Origin: Jeotgalicoccus saudimassiliensis
GTDB taxonomy: Bacteria; Bacillota; Bacilli; Staphylococcales; Salinicoccaceae
Direction: 5' to 3'
Assembly (NCBI RefSeq): GCF_000756715.1
Contig: NZ_CCSE01000001.1
Location: forward strand, 1,054,001 to 1,118,000
Length of the DNA: 64,000 nt
Positions 46,838 to 55,965 of the stretch are shown here, one piece after another (within the stretch, counting starts at the first letter, position 1; the number at the start of each line of letters is the position of its first letter). Position numbers and translations under genes: made by a program. The notes under the pieces are model-generated. The model worked only from the letters and a program-made list of their open reading frames with translations, ran no database searches and was not told the DNA's origin.

Positions 46838-48121
46838 TTAGTCCCTTTTCATGAGCGAATTCACAATATCGATATATGCTGATATGGCAACATGTAAAAC
46901 GCTCTCATCCAAATCAAATTTCGGGTGGTGATGACCGTATTTCAGTTCAAATGGAAACAGCATATACGTCGCTTTTCCATTTTTCTCCAGTACTCTTTCC
47001 ATCATCATCGTGACATCTTCCGACGCACCGAGCGGCAGCGTGTCTTTTAAATCTGTTATCAGCCTGTTGTTTTTTACAGCTTCTTTAACAGCCGTAATCA
47101 ATTCAGCTGAACAGGCTGCATCAGGCGCTTCACCCATTCCGATAATTTCAACGTCATTTTCATACATATCCGCCGCTGCCTGAATGACCGTTTTCGCTTT
47201 TTCATACATATAATGATTCAATTCGGTCGTTTCACCGCGGGTTTCAATTTCCATAAGCGCAAAATCGGCAATGACATTCCTGCCGCTTCCCGCCCGCATC
47301 GTACCTACGTTAATACGTGTTGAACCGTCACCGTGACGTGCGATCGCATTCAGGTTCAGTGCTGCAGCCGCTGCTGCGAGCAGCGAGTTGTTGCCGGCAT
47401 CCGGCTCAACACCTGCGTGAGCGGACTTCCCTGTAAACTTCACATCGAACTTTGAACTTGCAAGAAAATCGGTCGTTCCGGCACTGACCGTGCCGACAGG
47501 TAAATTTCTGATGCCGAGGTGTCCCGAGAAGAAGTAATCCACATCATCGAGCCAGCCTTTTTCAACGACAGACTTCGCACCGCGGACACTCTCTTCCGCC
47601 GGCTGGAAAATAATCGTGAACCTGCCTTTAAGGGATGCCTTGTTGGCATTTATATAGTCCGCTAAAAATAACCCGGTTGTGATGTGACCGTCATGACCGC
47701 ATGCGTGCATTTCACCTTCATGCAGTGAGATAAACTTCTCACCGGCCGGAACGTGATTCTCATCCGTCGATTCTGTGATCGGCAGTCCGTCGATATCAAA
47801 ACGGGCTGCAAAATGCGGTCCCGGCACACCCGTATCGAGTGTCGCTACTACACCGGTCGTGCCTTCTTTAACTTGTTCCAGAAATTCTTCCGGCACGCCG
47901 TACTGTTTTGCCCGTTCAGCACTTTTAGTAAACATCTCAGGTCCCGGCACACCGACCCGTGCACTTCTAAGCAGCACATCATCGCCGAGATAAAGCGTGT
48001 AATCCATCTGTTTCAGCACTTTGTATATTTCATACGTTGTTATAAACTCTGTAAATCCGACTTCCGGAAAACGGTGGAATCTGCGGCGCATCTCAACTAA
48101 ATTTTCTTTTATCGTCGTCAT
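46838..48121 (-). CDS. M20 amidohydrolase, AbgA-like
   Basis: A 427-residue zinc hydrolase of the M20 family. Metal ligands lie in ACGHDGH (residues 140-146), FQPAEES (172-178) and GHHHPKF near the C-terminus. An insert near residues 50-80 (LRSARVGVPGPEMFTKSAER) and the segment TTDFLASSKFDVKFTGKSAHAG are typical of AbgA, the A subunit of p-aminobenzoyl-glutamate hydrolase in E. coli. No AbgB-type gene is seen in the window. The ATG at 48121 lies one base after the stop of the upstream M20 gene, so the two are coupled. Confidence 0.88.
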   Translation of the reverse strand: MTTIKENLVEMRRRFHRFPEVGFTEFITTYEIYKVLKQMDYTLYLGDDVLLRSARVGVPGPEMFTKSAERAKQYGVPEEFLEQVKEGTTGVVATLDTGVPGPHFAARFDIDGLPITESTDENHVPAGEKFISLHEGEMHACGHDGHITTGLFLADYINANKASLKGRFTIIFQPAEESVRGAKSVVEKGWLDDVDYFFSGHLGIRNLPVGTVSAGTTDFLASSKFDVKFTGKSAHAGVEPDAGNNSLLAAAAAALNLNAIARHGDGSTRINVGTMRAGSGRNVIADFALMEIETRGETTELNHYMYEKAKTVIQAAADMYENDVEIIGMGEAPDAACSAELITAVKEAVKNNRLITDLKDTLPLGASEDVTMMMERVLEKNGKATYMLFPFELKYGHHHPKFDLDESVLHVAISAYIDIVNSLMKRD

Positions 48122-48122
48122 A

Positions 48123-49298
48123 TTATTCCACCGCCAGCTTCTCAAGTGAATCCAGCGCCATGTGGATCATAGCAGTAATGCCGTATTCAAACGCATCTTC
48201 GTTCAATTTGAATCCGGGATTATGGAGAGGTTTCTGTCCCTCACCGACAGATGTTCCGAGCCAGTAATACACTCCCGGATATTCCTGCAGGAATCTGCTG
48301 AAGTCTTCACCTGCGAGACTCGGCAGAACCGCCGGTGTTGCTTTTTCACCGTACAGATTATTAATTGATTTCTTCAGCTGTGCCGCCCACTCTGTATCAT
48401 TTACAGTCGCCGGATAGCCGTCGAAAAATTCAATTTCCGCACTCGCTCCCATCGCTGACGTGACCTGTTCAACGATTTCAAAGAAACGTTTTTTAGCGAG
48501 TGCCTTCGTATCATCCGACTGTGTGCGGATCGTTCCTTCCAGTATCGCAGTTTCAGCAATAACGTTATGTTTAGTTCCGGCATCGAACCGGCCTACAGTA
48601 ACGACTGCCGGTTTCATCGGGTCCGCATTTCTGCTGACGATAGTCTGCAGTGCACTGACAACCTGGTTGCCGACGATAATCGCATCCGTCGTACTGTGCG
48701 GCATTGATGCATGTCCGCCGGAACCGGTAATTTTAATTTTAAATCTGTCGGAATTCCCCATAATCGGACCTGCCATCACACCGAACTGACCGACTTCAAG
48801 GTCCGGCCAGACGTGCTGTGCAAGCAGCATATCCGGTTTATATTCATTAAATACGCCGTCTTCCATCATGCGTTTCGCTCCGCCGGTCGGCGACAGTTCT
48901 TCCGCAGGCTGGAATATTAACAGTATCGTTCCTTTAATTTTGTCTTTGTTCTCATTTAGTACTTTGCCGGCATGGAGCAGCATGGAAGTGTGCGCATCGT
49001 GCCCGCACGCGTGCATTACTCCATCTTTTAAAGATGTGAATGCTTCTCCCGAAGTTTCCGTAATCGGCAGCGCATCAATATCCGCTCTTATGCCGATTAC
49101 TTTCCCCGGCTGTTCACCTTTAATAATGCCGAGTACTCCGGTACCTGCAAAACCTGTCTGATATGGAATATTAAATTCATCCAGTTTTGCCTGAATGCGT
49201 TTTGAAGTTTCATATTCTTCTGTGCTCAGCTCAGGATTGAGATGAAGCACCCTTCTGAATTCAACCGCATCATTAATAATATCTTTACTGATTTCCAT
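48123..49298 (-). CDS. M20 amidohydrolase, N-acyl amino acid hydrolase type
   Basis: A 391-residue M20D peptidase-like enzyme. Motifs: FRRVLHLNPELSTEEYETS, metal site HACGHDAHTSM, LIFQPAEELSPTGGA, and the C-terminal LAGEDFSRFL and PLHNPGFKLNED. Relatives remove acyl groups from amino acids (hippurate, N-acetyl amino acids, indole-acetyl conjugates). Start ATG at 49298 behind GGGGTGG. It is in the middle of a GNAT-M20-AbgA operon, where acyl transfer and acyl removal genes stand together. Confidence 0.9.
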   Translation of the reverse strand: MEISKDIINDAVEFRRVLHLNPELSTEEYETSKRIQAKLDEFNIPYQTGFAGTGVLGIIKGEQPGKVIGIRADIDALPITETSGEAFTSLKDGVMHACGHDAHTSMLLHAGKVLNENKDKIKGTILLIFQPAEELSPTGGAKRMMEDGVFNEYKPDMLLAQHVWPDLEVGQFGVMAGPIMGNSDRFKIKITGSGGHASMPHSTTDAIIVGNQVVSALQTIVSRNADPMKPAVVTVGRFDAGTKHNVIAETAILEGTIRTQSDDTKALAKKRFFEIVEQVTSAMGASAEIEFFDGYPATVNDTEWAAQLKKSINNLYGEKATPAVLPSLAGEDFSRFLQEYPGVYYWLGTSVGEGQKPLHNPGFKLNEDAFEYGITAMIHMALDSLEKLAVE

Positions 49299-49336
49299 TA
49301 TTAGCCACCCCGTAATTGATTGTCTCTAACTGTGAT

Positions 49337-49960
49337 TTATTTTTTGTAATAAGCGATAAAATCATCCTGCAGCGAATCACCGATATAGCTCTGTCCGGCG
49401 TTCATCATCCAGTCGTAGTTATCGTATTTTACATTTAATACTTCGCCTTTAATTTCCACTTCTTCATTCAGAGGCAGATATAAAATATGACGGCGTTTGC
49501 CGCCGTATTTCAGACGCGTTCTCATAATTTTAAAGCCGAGCTTAAATTTATCTTTTAAGCTTGCGAGATTGACCGGCATAACCGTAGAAAATATATAATC
49601 GAAGTCGCCGCTTTGACGCACCTGTTCAATTAAATATTCGCCCATTCTCATCTGAAGCTTCTGTCCACGGTGTTCAGGTTTCACGAGTGAAATTTCCGAG
49701 TAAATTGAACGTTCTCTCGGCACACCGACATCGTCAGCCAGGTGCTCTTCTTCATCCAGCGATGGAATATACATCATACGCAGTGCAATCAGTTCATCGT
49801 CGGCATACACCCCTGCAACGTACCCCTGCTCAAGGCATTTTTCAAATTCTTCCTGTGTTAGTTTTTCAAGTACTTCCTTCTGTTCAAGAAATTCGTAAAC
49901 CGAATCCTGCAGCGCCATAATTTCCCCGATATTATTTAAGTTAAGTTTTACAAAGTTCAT
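49337..49960 (-). CDS. GNAT-family N-acetyltransferase
   Basis: A 207-residue protein. Residues ~1-160 have the GNAT fold, with motif A in SLVKPEHRGQKLQMRMGEYL (acetyl-CoA pyrophosphate loop RGQKLQ). The last ~45 residues (beta-rich, KYDNYDWMMNAGQSYIG) are an extra tail. The acceptor is unknown. It is first in the operon with the two M20 hydrolases, 38 nt upstream of the next gene, and divergent from the 71-residue gene. Confidence 0.85.
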   Translation of the reverse strand: MNFVKLNLNNIGEIMALQDSVYEFLEQKEVLEKLTQEEFEKCLEQGYVAGVYADDELIALRMMYIPSLDEEEHLADDVGVPRERSIYSEISLVKPEHRGQKLQMRMGEYLIEQVRQSGDFDYIFSTVMPVNLASLKDKFKLGFKIMRTRLKYGGKRRHILYLPLNEEVEIKGEVLNVKYDNYDWMMNAGQSYIGDSLQDDFIAYYKK

Positions 49961-50043
49961 TGCAATGACGCCCTTTCTATTGTGTATTTGATGTTTATTT
50001 TATGTGTAGTACGGCTATTATTATATTGAGGAGTTGGTGCAAA

Positions 50044-50259
50044 ATGAACATATTAGTAAAATGTCAGAACTCCAGCAATAATAAAACATTCTTTAAACTG
50101 ATAAGTGACAGGGATCGCGAGAAAGCATCCGTTGATAACTTTATATATACCTGCATGAGAAAAACCGGTGACTTTGATGAGGATAATTTATTAGTGGAGC
50201 TGATTTACCCCGAACACACTGAGTTATATCTTGAATATACTTTAGATTACAGCCGTTAA
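50044..50259 (+). CDS. Small protein of unknown function, 71 residues
   Basis: I do not recognise it. The start at 50044 has GAGGAG upstream (an earlier in-frame ATG at 50002 has none). The sequence is soluble and acidic toward the C-terminus (DFDEDNLLVELIYPEHTELYLEYTL), with two cysteines. Its stop codon is inside a perfect 22-bp palindrome that forms the terminator, which supports it as a real, compact transcription unit. Confidence 0.65.
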   Translation: MNILVKCQNSSNNKTFFKLISDRDREKASVDNFIYTCMRKTGDFDEDNLLVELIYPEHTELYLEYTLDYSR

Positions 50260-50274
50260 TTAACGGCTGTTTTC
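50249..50274 (+). terminator. Terminator overlapping the stop codon of the 71-residue gene
   Basis: ACAGCCGTTAA/TTAACGGCTGT is a perfect 22-nt palindrome followed by TTTTC. It is used in the plus direction; the minus strand lacks a T-run. Confidence 0.75.
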
Positions 50275-50275
50275 T

Positions 50276-51184
50276 TTATGTGATCTCATCCAGCCATTCG
50301 AACATTAACGGCACCCATTTTTGGACGTGCGGATTGACTTTTCCTGTAATATTCGTCGCGACACTTAAGCCGTGATCGCCTTTATGGAACGTATGCAGTT
50401 CCCACGGCACATTGTGCTGTTCCAGTGCATCTGCAAAGTCCAGCGAGTTTTTAATAAATACGAGTCTGTCTTCTCCCGTATGCCATAAAAATGTCGGCGG
50501 CGTGTTTTTTGAAACGTAGTTTTTTACGGTTGCCTTATCGAGAATATCGTCTTCGATCGTTCCGCCGAATACCATGCGGCTCGCCATAGACATATACTGC
50601 GGATCTCCGATACCGCGTTCCTCTGCAATAATTCTGTTCATATCGTAATCGAGAATCGGATAACCGAGCACCTGAAAGTTCGGACGGTACCATCTCGATT
50701 CTTTGCCGGTCAGTTCACCGAGCCATTCCTGATTCCAGTGGACGCCGAGACTTGCAGCAAGGTGCCCGCCGGCTGAAAATCCCAATACACCGATATTATC
50801 AGAATCTACATTATACTCGTGAATGTTCTCTCTGATATGTGCGAGAGTTAATGCCAGTTCGATTAACGGATTCGGGAATTCGGACCCGAGAACTTTATCC
50901 GGCTCAACCATAGAGGCAATTTTGTACATTTCGTCTCTTTCCGCTGTTCTGCCTTCTGCTTCAATCATCGAACCGATTGTCGAGTAACGCAGGATAAACA
51001 CCTGATAGCCCTGTGCCAGAAAGTCATACGCAATCGGCTCCGCTTCGCGTTTTGACACGTACATGTAGCTGCCGCCGGGACAAATAACGACCGCCGGCTT
51101 CGCTTCAAACTTTACGCCGGAATCTCCGAGCAATGCTGTGACTTCTGCATGATAATTACCCACTTTAAACTTTTTGATTTCCAT
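50276..51184 (-). CDS. Alpha/beta hydrolase (esterase-like)
   Basis: A 302-residue cytosolic hydrolase. The nucleophile elbow is GFSAGGHLAA, the oxyanion segment VVICPGGSYMYVS, the acid HTGEDRLV and the His GDHGLS. The pattern PGGSY...S.RE and the overall length resemble BD-FAE / acetylxylan-esterase-like hydrolases, but no polysaccharide genes are near, so the substrate is open. ATG at 51184 behind GGAGG. Single gene, divergent from the preQ1-queF unit. Confidence 0.87.
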   Translation of the reverse strand: MEIKKFKVGNYHAEVTALLGDSGVKFEAKPAVVICPGGSYMYVSKREAEPIAYDFLAQGYQVFILRYSTIGSMIEAEGRTAERDEMYKIASMVEPDKVLGSEFPNPLIELALTLAHIRENIHEYNVDSDNIGVLGFSAGGHLAASLGVHWNQEWLGELTGKESRWYRPNFQVLGYPILDYDMNRIIAEERGIGDPQYMSMASRMVFGGTIEDDILDKATVKNYVSKNTPPTFLWHTGEDRLVFIKNSLDFADALEQHNVPWELHTFHKGDHGLSVATNITGKVNPHVQKWVPLMFEWLDEIT

Positions 51185-51256
51185 CGCTTCTGCCTCCGTA
51201 CTGTTGTTACCTTAATAATACCAAATATTCAGTACATATATGAAGAAATTAGAATC

Positions 51257-51285
51257 TGGACCTTTGTATACGGTATATGTATAAT
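51257..51285 (+). promoter_or_regulatory. Promoter of the preQ1-riboswitch transcript
   Basis: TGGACC (51257-51262), 17-bp spacer, TATAAT (51280-51285). The riboswitch begins about 22 nt downstream. Confidence 0.55.
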
Positions 51286-51306
51286 GAGCTGTGCAAATAA
51301 AAATAC

Positions 51307-51345
51307 GAAGAGGTTCTTAGCCATACCCTCTTAAAAAAACTAAGA
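51307..51345 (+). ncRNA. PreQ1 class I riboswitch
   Basis: AGAGGTTCTTAGC, ACCCTCT and AAAAAAACTAAG occur in the order and spacing of the class I aptamer: stem AGAGG/CCTCT, the C-containing loop, then the A-rich strand that closes the pseudoknot. A terminator follows directly, so preQ1 should stop transcription of queF and the transporter gene. Confidence 0.93.
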
Positions 51346-51352
51346 CACACTG

Positions 51353-51382
51353 ACACGTGCCTTCGTTGGCGCGTGTTTTTTT
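51353..51382 (+). terminator. Riboswitch expression-platform terminator
   Basis: ACACGTGCC/GGCGCGTGT (loop TTCGTT) is followed by TTTTTTT, 8 nt after the aptamer and 20 nt before queF. Confidence 0.88.
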
Positions 51383-51402
51383 ATTAAAGGAGGAACTTTA
51401 CA

Positions 51403-51891
51403 ATGACTGAAGATTATTCCAAAGATTTAAGTCTGCTTGGAAATCAGAACGTGGAATATAAATTTGATTATAATCCAGAAATACTGGAAACATTTGAGAA
51501 CGGACATCCCGGCCGTGACTACTTTGTGAAATTTAACTGCCCGGAGTTTACAACACTCTGCCCGATGACGGGCCAGCCGGATTTTGCAACGATTTATATC
51601 AGTTACATTCCGGATGTGAAGATGGTTGAAAGCAAGGCATTGAAATTATACTTATTCAGCTTCCGCAACCACGGCGGATTTCACGAAAACAGCATCAACA
51701 TGATTGTCGATGATCTCGTTGAACTGATGGATCCGAAATACATCGAAGTATGGGGTAAGTTCACACCGCGCGGCGGCATTTCAATAGACCCCTACGTAAA
51801 CTACGGACGTCCGGGTACGAAATACGAGACGATGGCGGACCACCGCATGATGAATCACGACATGTATCCGGAAACTGTAGACAACAGATAA
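51403..51891 (+). CDS. queF: 7-cyano-7-deazaguanine (preQ0) reductase
   Basis: A 162-residue NADPH-dependent reductase turning preQ0 into preQ1 in queuosine synthesis. The catalytic Cys53 and Asp60 lie in [11 protein letters not shown]; the QueF motif region [20 protein letters not shown] and [12 protein letters not shown] are complete. Length matches the unimodular (YkvM) type. AAAGGAGGAAC precedes the ATG. The riboswitch at 51307 controls it. The other queuosine synthesis genes are not in the window. Confidence 0.97.
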   Translation: MTEDYSKDLSLLGNQNVEYKFDYNPEILETFENGHPGRDYFVKFNCPEFTTLCPMTGQPDFATIYISYIPDVKMVESKALKLYLFSFRNHGGFHENSINMIVDDLVELMDPKYIEVWGKFTPRGGISIDPYVNYGRPGTKYETMADHRMMNHDMYPETVDNR

Positions 51892-51937
51892 GTGGGACGG
51901 CTAAGAATTTCTTCCATTTTAAACTGGAGGGAATACA

Positions 51938-52585
51938 TTGATATTTTATTTGACCGCATTATTTGCAGGACTGCTCGTCGTATCAAACATACTGGCAGTT
52001 AAAGTATTTACAGTTCTGGGATTTGATTTACCCGCAGCTGTCATCGTCTATATGGCAACATTTTTAATAACGGATGTCATCGGTGAAGTATACGGAAAGA
52101 AAATGGCAGCCCGTGCCATACGCGCAGGCTTTATCGCGCAGCTTATCGTATTATTTTTCATTTACATAGCAGTTGAAGTACCCCCTGCCCCGTTTTTTGA
52201 AATGCAGACCGAATACGAAATGATTTTAGGCGGCAGTTTCCAGGTTATAATTGCGAGCCTCGTGTCGTACTTGGTCAGCCAGAACCTTGATGTATTGATA
52301 TTTCATAAATTAAAAGAACGCCACGGCAGACGTCATTTGTGGCTCCGCAATAACTTTTCCGCAGTCATTACACAATTTGCCGATACGAGCATATTTATCG
52401 TCATTGCATTTATCGGCACAGTACCGCCGAACATACTGATCAGCATGATTTTTATGCAGTACATCGCGAAAATTATTATCGTGCTCCTCGATACCCCGAT
52501 TGTGTATCTTCTCGTCGGTATTGCACGCAAACAACTCGATAAAGAACGCGCGATGCTGATGGAGGTCACAGAGAAAGTGAATTGA
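51938..52585 (+). CDS. Queuosine precursor transporter, YhhQ family
   Basis: A 215-residue membrane protein with about six spans, of the YhhQ (DUF165, VUT-type) family, which imports preQ0/preQ1 in E. coli. Features: LLVVSNILAVKVF, TFLITDVIGEVYGKK and the segment NFSAVITQFADTSIFI. The start is TTG at 51938, 6 nt after GGAGGG. It lies 46 nt after queF and shares the preQ1 riboswitch, so salvage and synthesis are shut off together. Its stop codon is 3 bp from array H. Confidence 0.92.
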   Translation: MIFYLTALFAGLLVVSNILAVKVFTVLGFDLPAAVIVYMATFLITDVIGEVYGKKMAARAIRAGFIAQLIVLFFIYIAVEVPPAPFFEMQTEYEMILGGSFQVIIASLVSYLVSQNLDVLIFHKLKERHGRRHLWLRNNFSAVITQFADTSIFIVIAFIGTVPPNILISMIFMQYIAKIIIVLLDTPIVYLLVGIARKQLDKERAMLMEVTEKVN

Positions 52586-52587
52586 TG

Positions 52588-53090
52588 GTCTGGTGTGCCA
52601 TTCTCAATTCCACAATGGCACACCGGAGGCGCTACCGTGCCATTCTCATTTCCACAATGGCACACCGGAGGCGCTACCGTGCCACTCTCACCTCCACAAC
52701 GGCACACTAAAGAGCCCACTGTGCCATTCTCATTTCCACAATGGCACACTAAAGAGCCCACCGTGCCGTTCTCATTTCCACAATGGCACACTAAAGAGCC
52801 CACCGCGCCATTCTCACTCCCACAATGGCACACTAAAGAGCCCACCGTGCCATTCTCACTCCCACAATGGCACACTAAAGAGCCCACCGTGCCATTCTCA
52901 ATCCCACAATGGCACACTAAAGAGCCCACCGTGCCATTCTCAATCCCACAATGGCACACTAAAGAACCCACCGTGCCGTTCTCAATCCCACAATGGCACA
53001 CTAAAGAACCCACCGCGCCGTTCTCAATCCCACAATGGCACACTAAAGAACCCACCGCGCCATTCTCAATCCCACAACGGCACAACAGAC
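52588..53090. repeat. Array H: 12 tandem 42-bp sites, GGCACACTAA family
   Basis: ATGGCAC/ACGGCAC sites recur every 42 bp from 52615 to 53077. AATGGCAC and GTGCCATT face each other across 15 bases. The outer ends form an inverted pair: GTCTGGTGTGCCATT (52588-52602) and the reverse complement of 53076-53090, 13 of 15. Early units carry ACCGGAGGCGCT instead of ACTAAAGAGCCC. It starts 3 bp after the transporter stop codon and ends before the permease terminator. Both strands are open in several frames; not called genes. Confidence 0.95.
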
Positions 53091-53116
53091 AACAAACCAG
53101 CCACCCATCCAATACA

Positions 53117-53153
53117 AATAAAAAGCCCATACGTCCAAAGACGTATGGGCTCA
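53117..53153 (-). terminator. Terminator after Bce-type permease gene
   Basis: The stem AGCCCATACGTC/GACGTATGGGCT is followed by TTTTTATTTG on the minus strand. Confidence 0.9.
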
Positions 53154-53168
53154 TACCTATGTTTAATC

Positions 53169-55103
53169 CTATATACTTTTCCGCACGACTTTTTTGTAGT
53201 ACCCAAGCGACATCAGTGCGAATATGGAATAAAGCATTGTGTAAACACCAACGACAATCAGTGTCGGCGTCCACATCTCAATTCCGAAAATAAACCATCC
53301 GGATTTAACTGCAAACAGAGAGTGCAGCAGTCCGATAATTAACGGTATTCCGAATGAGATAATCATCTTCAAGGCAAGTCCTTTTAAGATTTCTCCCTCT
53401 GAGAAGCCGAGTTTACGCAGCACATTGTAGCTGCCTTTCTCGTCTTCACATTCATCGATCTGTTTAAAGTACAGGATGCATCCCGATGTTAACAGAAATG
53501 CGAACCCTAAAAACCCGATGATAAATGTCATCATACCGGATAACTCGACCATCTCATTGTACTCTTTCAGCTTAGATTCAAATGACGGGTGTGCGTCATC
53601 ATTCATCAGATCGTATACTTCCTGTTCATCCCCGCCCGCTATATTAAATGCATACAGTTCTGACGGCATTTCAAAATCAGTATCCGGTTCCGGCTGATGT
53701 TTCGTGAGTTCCTGATACACTGCCTCATCCACAATCAGGACGGGCATTCCGAATGACAGGTATGCAGGCAGAACACCTTCACTCATCGTTTCAGTCACTT
53801 CAACTGTTCTTTCATATCCTTCTCCGTCAGTGAAAGTGACCGGATCTCCTTCTTTAAATGACATAAACATATCGAGGACAGCAAGCGTCCCTGTAACGTG
53901 TGTTTCGTTTGCAGAAACATCAAAACCGGAAAATTCTGTATCGCTCGCCACCACTATTCCAACAGATTCCATGCCATTGAGTTCAACATCAGTGTTATCT
54001 TCTGTCGCCATGACGTTGTAATGCATGAATGTTTTTTCCATTCTGTCGATTTCATAGCCATTTTCCGTCAGCAGTTTTTCGTAAAAATCGATATCTTCAG
54101 TACTGTTGACCGTGTAGTCATACGGCGATCTGCTGTCGAGCATTTTTTCCGTCGAATAATAAGTAATATAAGACAGCGACATTGCCGTAATACTGATTGC
54201 AGTAATAACTGTAATCATCGTGAGCAGAAATGAGTTGGAACGCATTTTAAACATTACACTTGTTACTGATAAAACGTCGCTCACATTCACACGGCCGTTT
54301 TTGCTTTTACGGAACATATTCAGAATGAAAGCAACTGAATATTTAAATGTGAAATACGTACCGAGTATCGTGAGAACGAGTATCGATACCATGAAAACAG
54401 GAAGCAGAAACGGGCTTTTCATCGTTTGTTCAAACATCGTCTGCGACATGTAATATCCGGCTGCAATCATCAGAATACCGGTAATGCCAAAAATAATTGT
54501 CAGCATGCCGACCGGTTTCCCTGCACTTTCCGATGTTTTATTTAACTTCAGCAGTTTAATTAATGATGAACGTTTTAAAAACACGTAGTTCTGAATCATC
54601 AGCACGATAAATATAAAGACAAATACCGATGCTGTAATCAGTACGGCCAATGGCGAAAAGTTCATTTCAACCATCATATCAACCCGCATAATTTTCAACA
54701 GCAGCATTAAGAGCAGTCTTGAAATAAAGAATCCGAGCAATATTCCGCCGATTAAGCTGCCGAAGTAAATCATAAAATTTTCTACGATCAGTATTCTGAA
54801 CACTTTGCTGCGGTTCATCCCGATCAGCTGAAACAATGCCAGTTCTTTATGACGGCGTTTAATAAAGATTAAATTCGCAAACATGACAAACAGAATTATA
54901 ATAATGACGACAGTGACCGAACCGACTGTAAACAGTGAACTCATCGCCGTGCTGTTTGATATTTCCTTCATAGCCGCTTCATCGAGCGTTAATGTCAGGA
55001 GTGAGAAAAACAGTGCGACACTGAATACGAGCGCAAAAATATACAGCGTATAGTTGTTCAGGTTACGTAAGAAGTTTTTAATGATAAAATTATTGAGCTT
55101 CAT
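53169..55103 (-). CDS. Bce-type ABC transporter permease
   Basis: A 644-residue permease of the peptide-7-exporter family (BceB, VraE, VraG). It has about ten spans, and a large extracellular domain of roughly 200 residues (about 305-510) sits between spans, the hallmark of antimicrobial-peptide detox and sensing permeases. FtsX-like segments lie at both ends. The start is ATG at 55103 ([11 protein letters not shown]), overlapping the ATPase gene by 14 nt; the frame extension to 55172 is inside the ATPase. It probably forms a sensory complex with the neighbouring kinase. Confidence 0.92.
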   Translation of the reverse strand: MKLNNFIIKNFLRNLNNYTLYIFALVFSVALFFSLLTLTLDEAAMKEISNSTAMSSLFTVGSVTVVIIIILFVMFANLIFIKRRHKELALFQLIGMNRSKVFRILIVENFMIYFGSLIGGILLGFFISRLLLMLLLKIMRVDMMVEMNFSPLAVLITASVFVFIFIVLMIQNYVFLKRSSLIKLLKLNKTSESAGKPVGMLTIIFGITGILMIAAGYYMSQTMFEQTMKSPFLLPVFMVSILVLTILGTYFTFKYSVAFILNMFRKSKNGRVNVSDVLSVTSVMFKMRSNSFLLTMITVITAISITAMSLSYITYYSTEKMLDSRSPYDYTVNSTEDIDFYEKLLTENGYEIDRMEKTFMHYNVMATEDNTDVELNGMESVGIVVASDTEFSGFDVSANETHVTGTLAVLDMFMSFKEGDPVTFTDGEGYERTVEVTETMSEGVLPAYLSFGMPVLIVDEAVYQELTKHQPEPDTDFEMPSELYAFNIAGGDEQEVYDLMNDDAHPSFESKLKEYNEMVELSGMMTFIIGFLGFAFLLTSGCILYFKQIDECEDEKGSYNVLRKLGFSEGEILKGLALKMIISFGIPLIIGLLHSLFAVKSGWFIFGIEMWTPTLIVVGVYTMLYSIFALMSLGYYKKVVRKSI

Positions 55104-55851
55104 TGACGACACCGCCCAGCACACGCTGCGTATCAAGTATTTCTCTGTAATACGCATCCTGTGACATTTCACCGCGTGTCAGGCTCGTATACACCTGACC
55201 ATCTTTCAGAAATATTACACGGTGTGAGAAACTTGCTGCGGTCGCATCATGCGTCACCATTAAAATACTCGTATTTAAAGTTTCATTTAAATCCTGCAGT
55301 TTTTTAAGTAAATCACTTGCCGATTTTGAATCCAGTGCACCTGTCGGTTCATCTGCAAAAATAATTTTCGGCTGATGAATAAACGCGCGTGCTGCACTTG
55401 TCCGCTGTGCCTGACCGCCTGAAATCTGTCCCGGGTATTTATCTGCAAGCCCGCTGATGCCAAGCTGTCCTGCCACGTTATCGAATTGTGCCTCTGCATT
55501 TTTTTTTGAAATCGAACGGATGGACAGCGGCAGCATAATATTTTCTTTTACCGTAAGCGTATCGAGCAGATTATAGTCCTGAAAAATAAAACCGAGATCG
55601 TTCTTTCTGAAGTCCGCGAGCTTTTTATCTTTTAAAGCCGTAAAATCAACGCCGTCGATATAAATATGGCCGGCTGTCACATTGTCTATCGAGCTCAGTA
55701 CGTTCAGCAGTGTCGTTTTACCTGAACCCGATGCACCCATAATAGATACGAATTCACCTTTATTTAAATTTATATCAATACCTTTCAGCACTTCGGTGCG
55801 TTTAAATTTATTGCCGTACGTCTTCTTAATACCGGTCGCTTTTAGCAGCAT
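55090..55851 (-). CDS. Bce-type ABC transporter ATP-binding protein
   Basis: A 253-residue MacB/BceA-type ATPase. Walker A is GASGSGKTT (39-47), the Q-loop FIFQDYNLL, the signature [13 protein letters not shown], Walker [14 protein letters not shown] and the H-loop VTHD. It powers the permease encoded next, with overlapping genes. ATG at 55851 behind AGGAGG. It lies downstream of the histidine kinase gene after a terminator and is probably induced separately by the response regulator. Confidence 0.94.
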   Translation of the reverse strand: MLLKATGIKKTYGNKFKRTEVLKGIDINLNKGEFVSIMGASGSGKTTLLNVLSSIDNVTAGHIYIDGVDFTALKDKKLADFRKNDLGFIFQDYNLLDTLTVKENIMLPLSIRSISKKNAEAQFDNVAGQLGISGLADKYPGQISGGQAQRTSAARAFIHQPKIIFADEPTGALDSKSASDLLKKLQDLNETLNTSILMVTHDATAASFSHRVIFLKDGQVYTSLTRGEMSQDAYYREILDTQRVLGGVVNEAQ

Positions 55852-55924
55852 AAATGATTCCTCCTGTTTTTCTGATTAACTACAGTTTACACTCTGCCGA
55901 ACGGGATATCGTTTGATTCAGCGA

Positions 55925-55965
55925 ACAAAAAACACTGCAAAGTGACATTTCTGTCACTTCACAGT
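55925..55965 (-). terminator. Terminator overlapping the kinase stop codon
   Basis: CACTG-AAGTGACA and its complement form a long stem (loop ~4 nt) that includes the TGA at 55954, followed by TTTTTTG on the minus strand. Confidence 0.85.

Noticed and set aside
52333-53342. Repetitive proteins encoded by the arrays (open frames on both strands in array H, and similar in A, B, D, E, F, G)
   Set aside because: Frames are open in several registers at once, lack ribosome sites, run into neighbouring genes, and the 41-bp arrays change frame each unit. Better explained as stop-free repeats.
55104-55172. N-terminal extension of the Bce-type permease by 23 residues
   Set aside because: It lies inside the ATPase gene and does not resemble the family start; [11 protein letters not shown] does.
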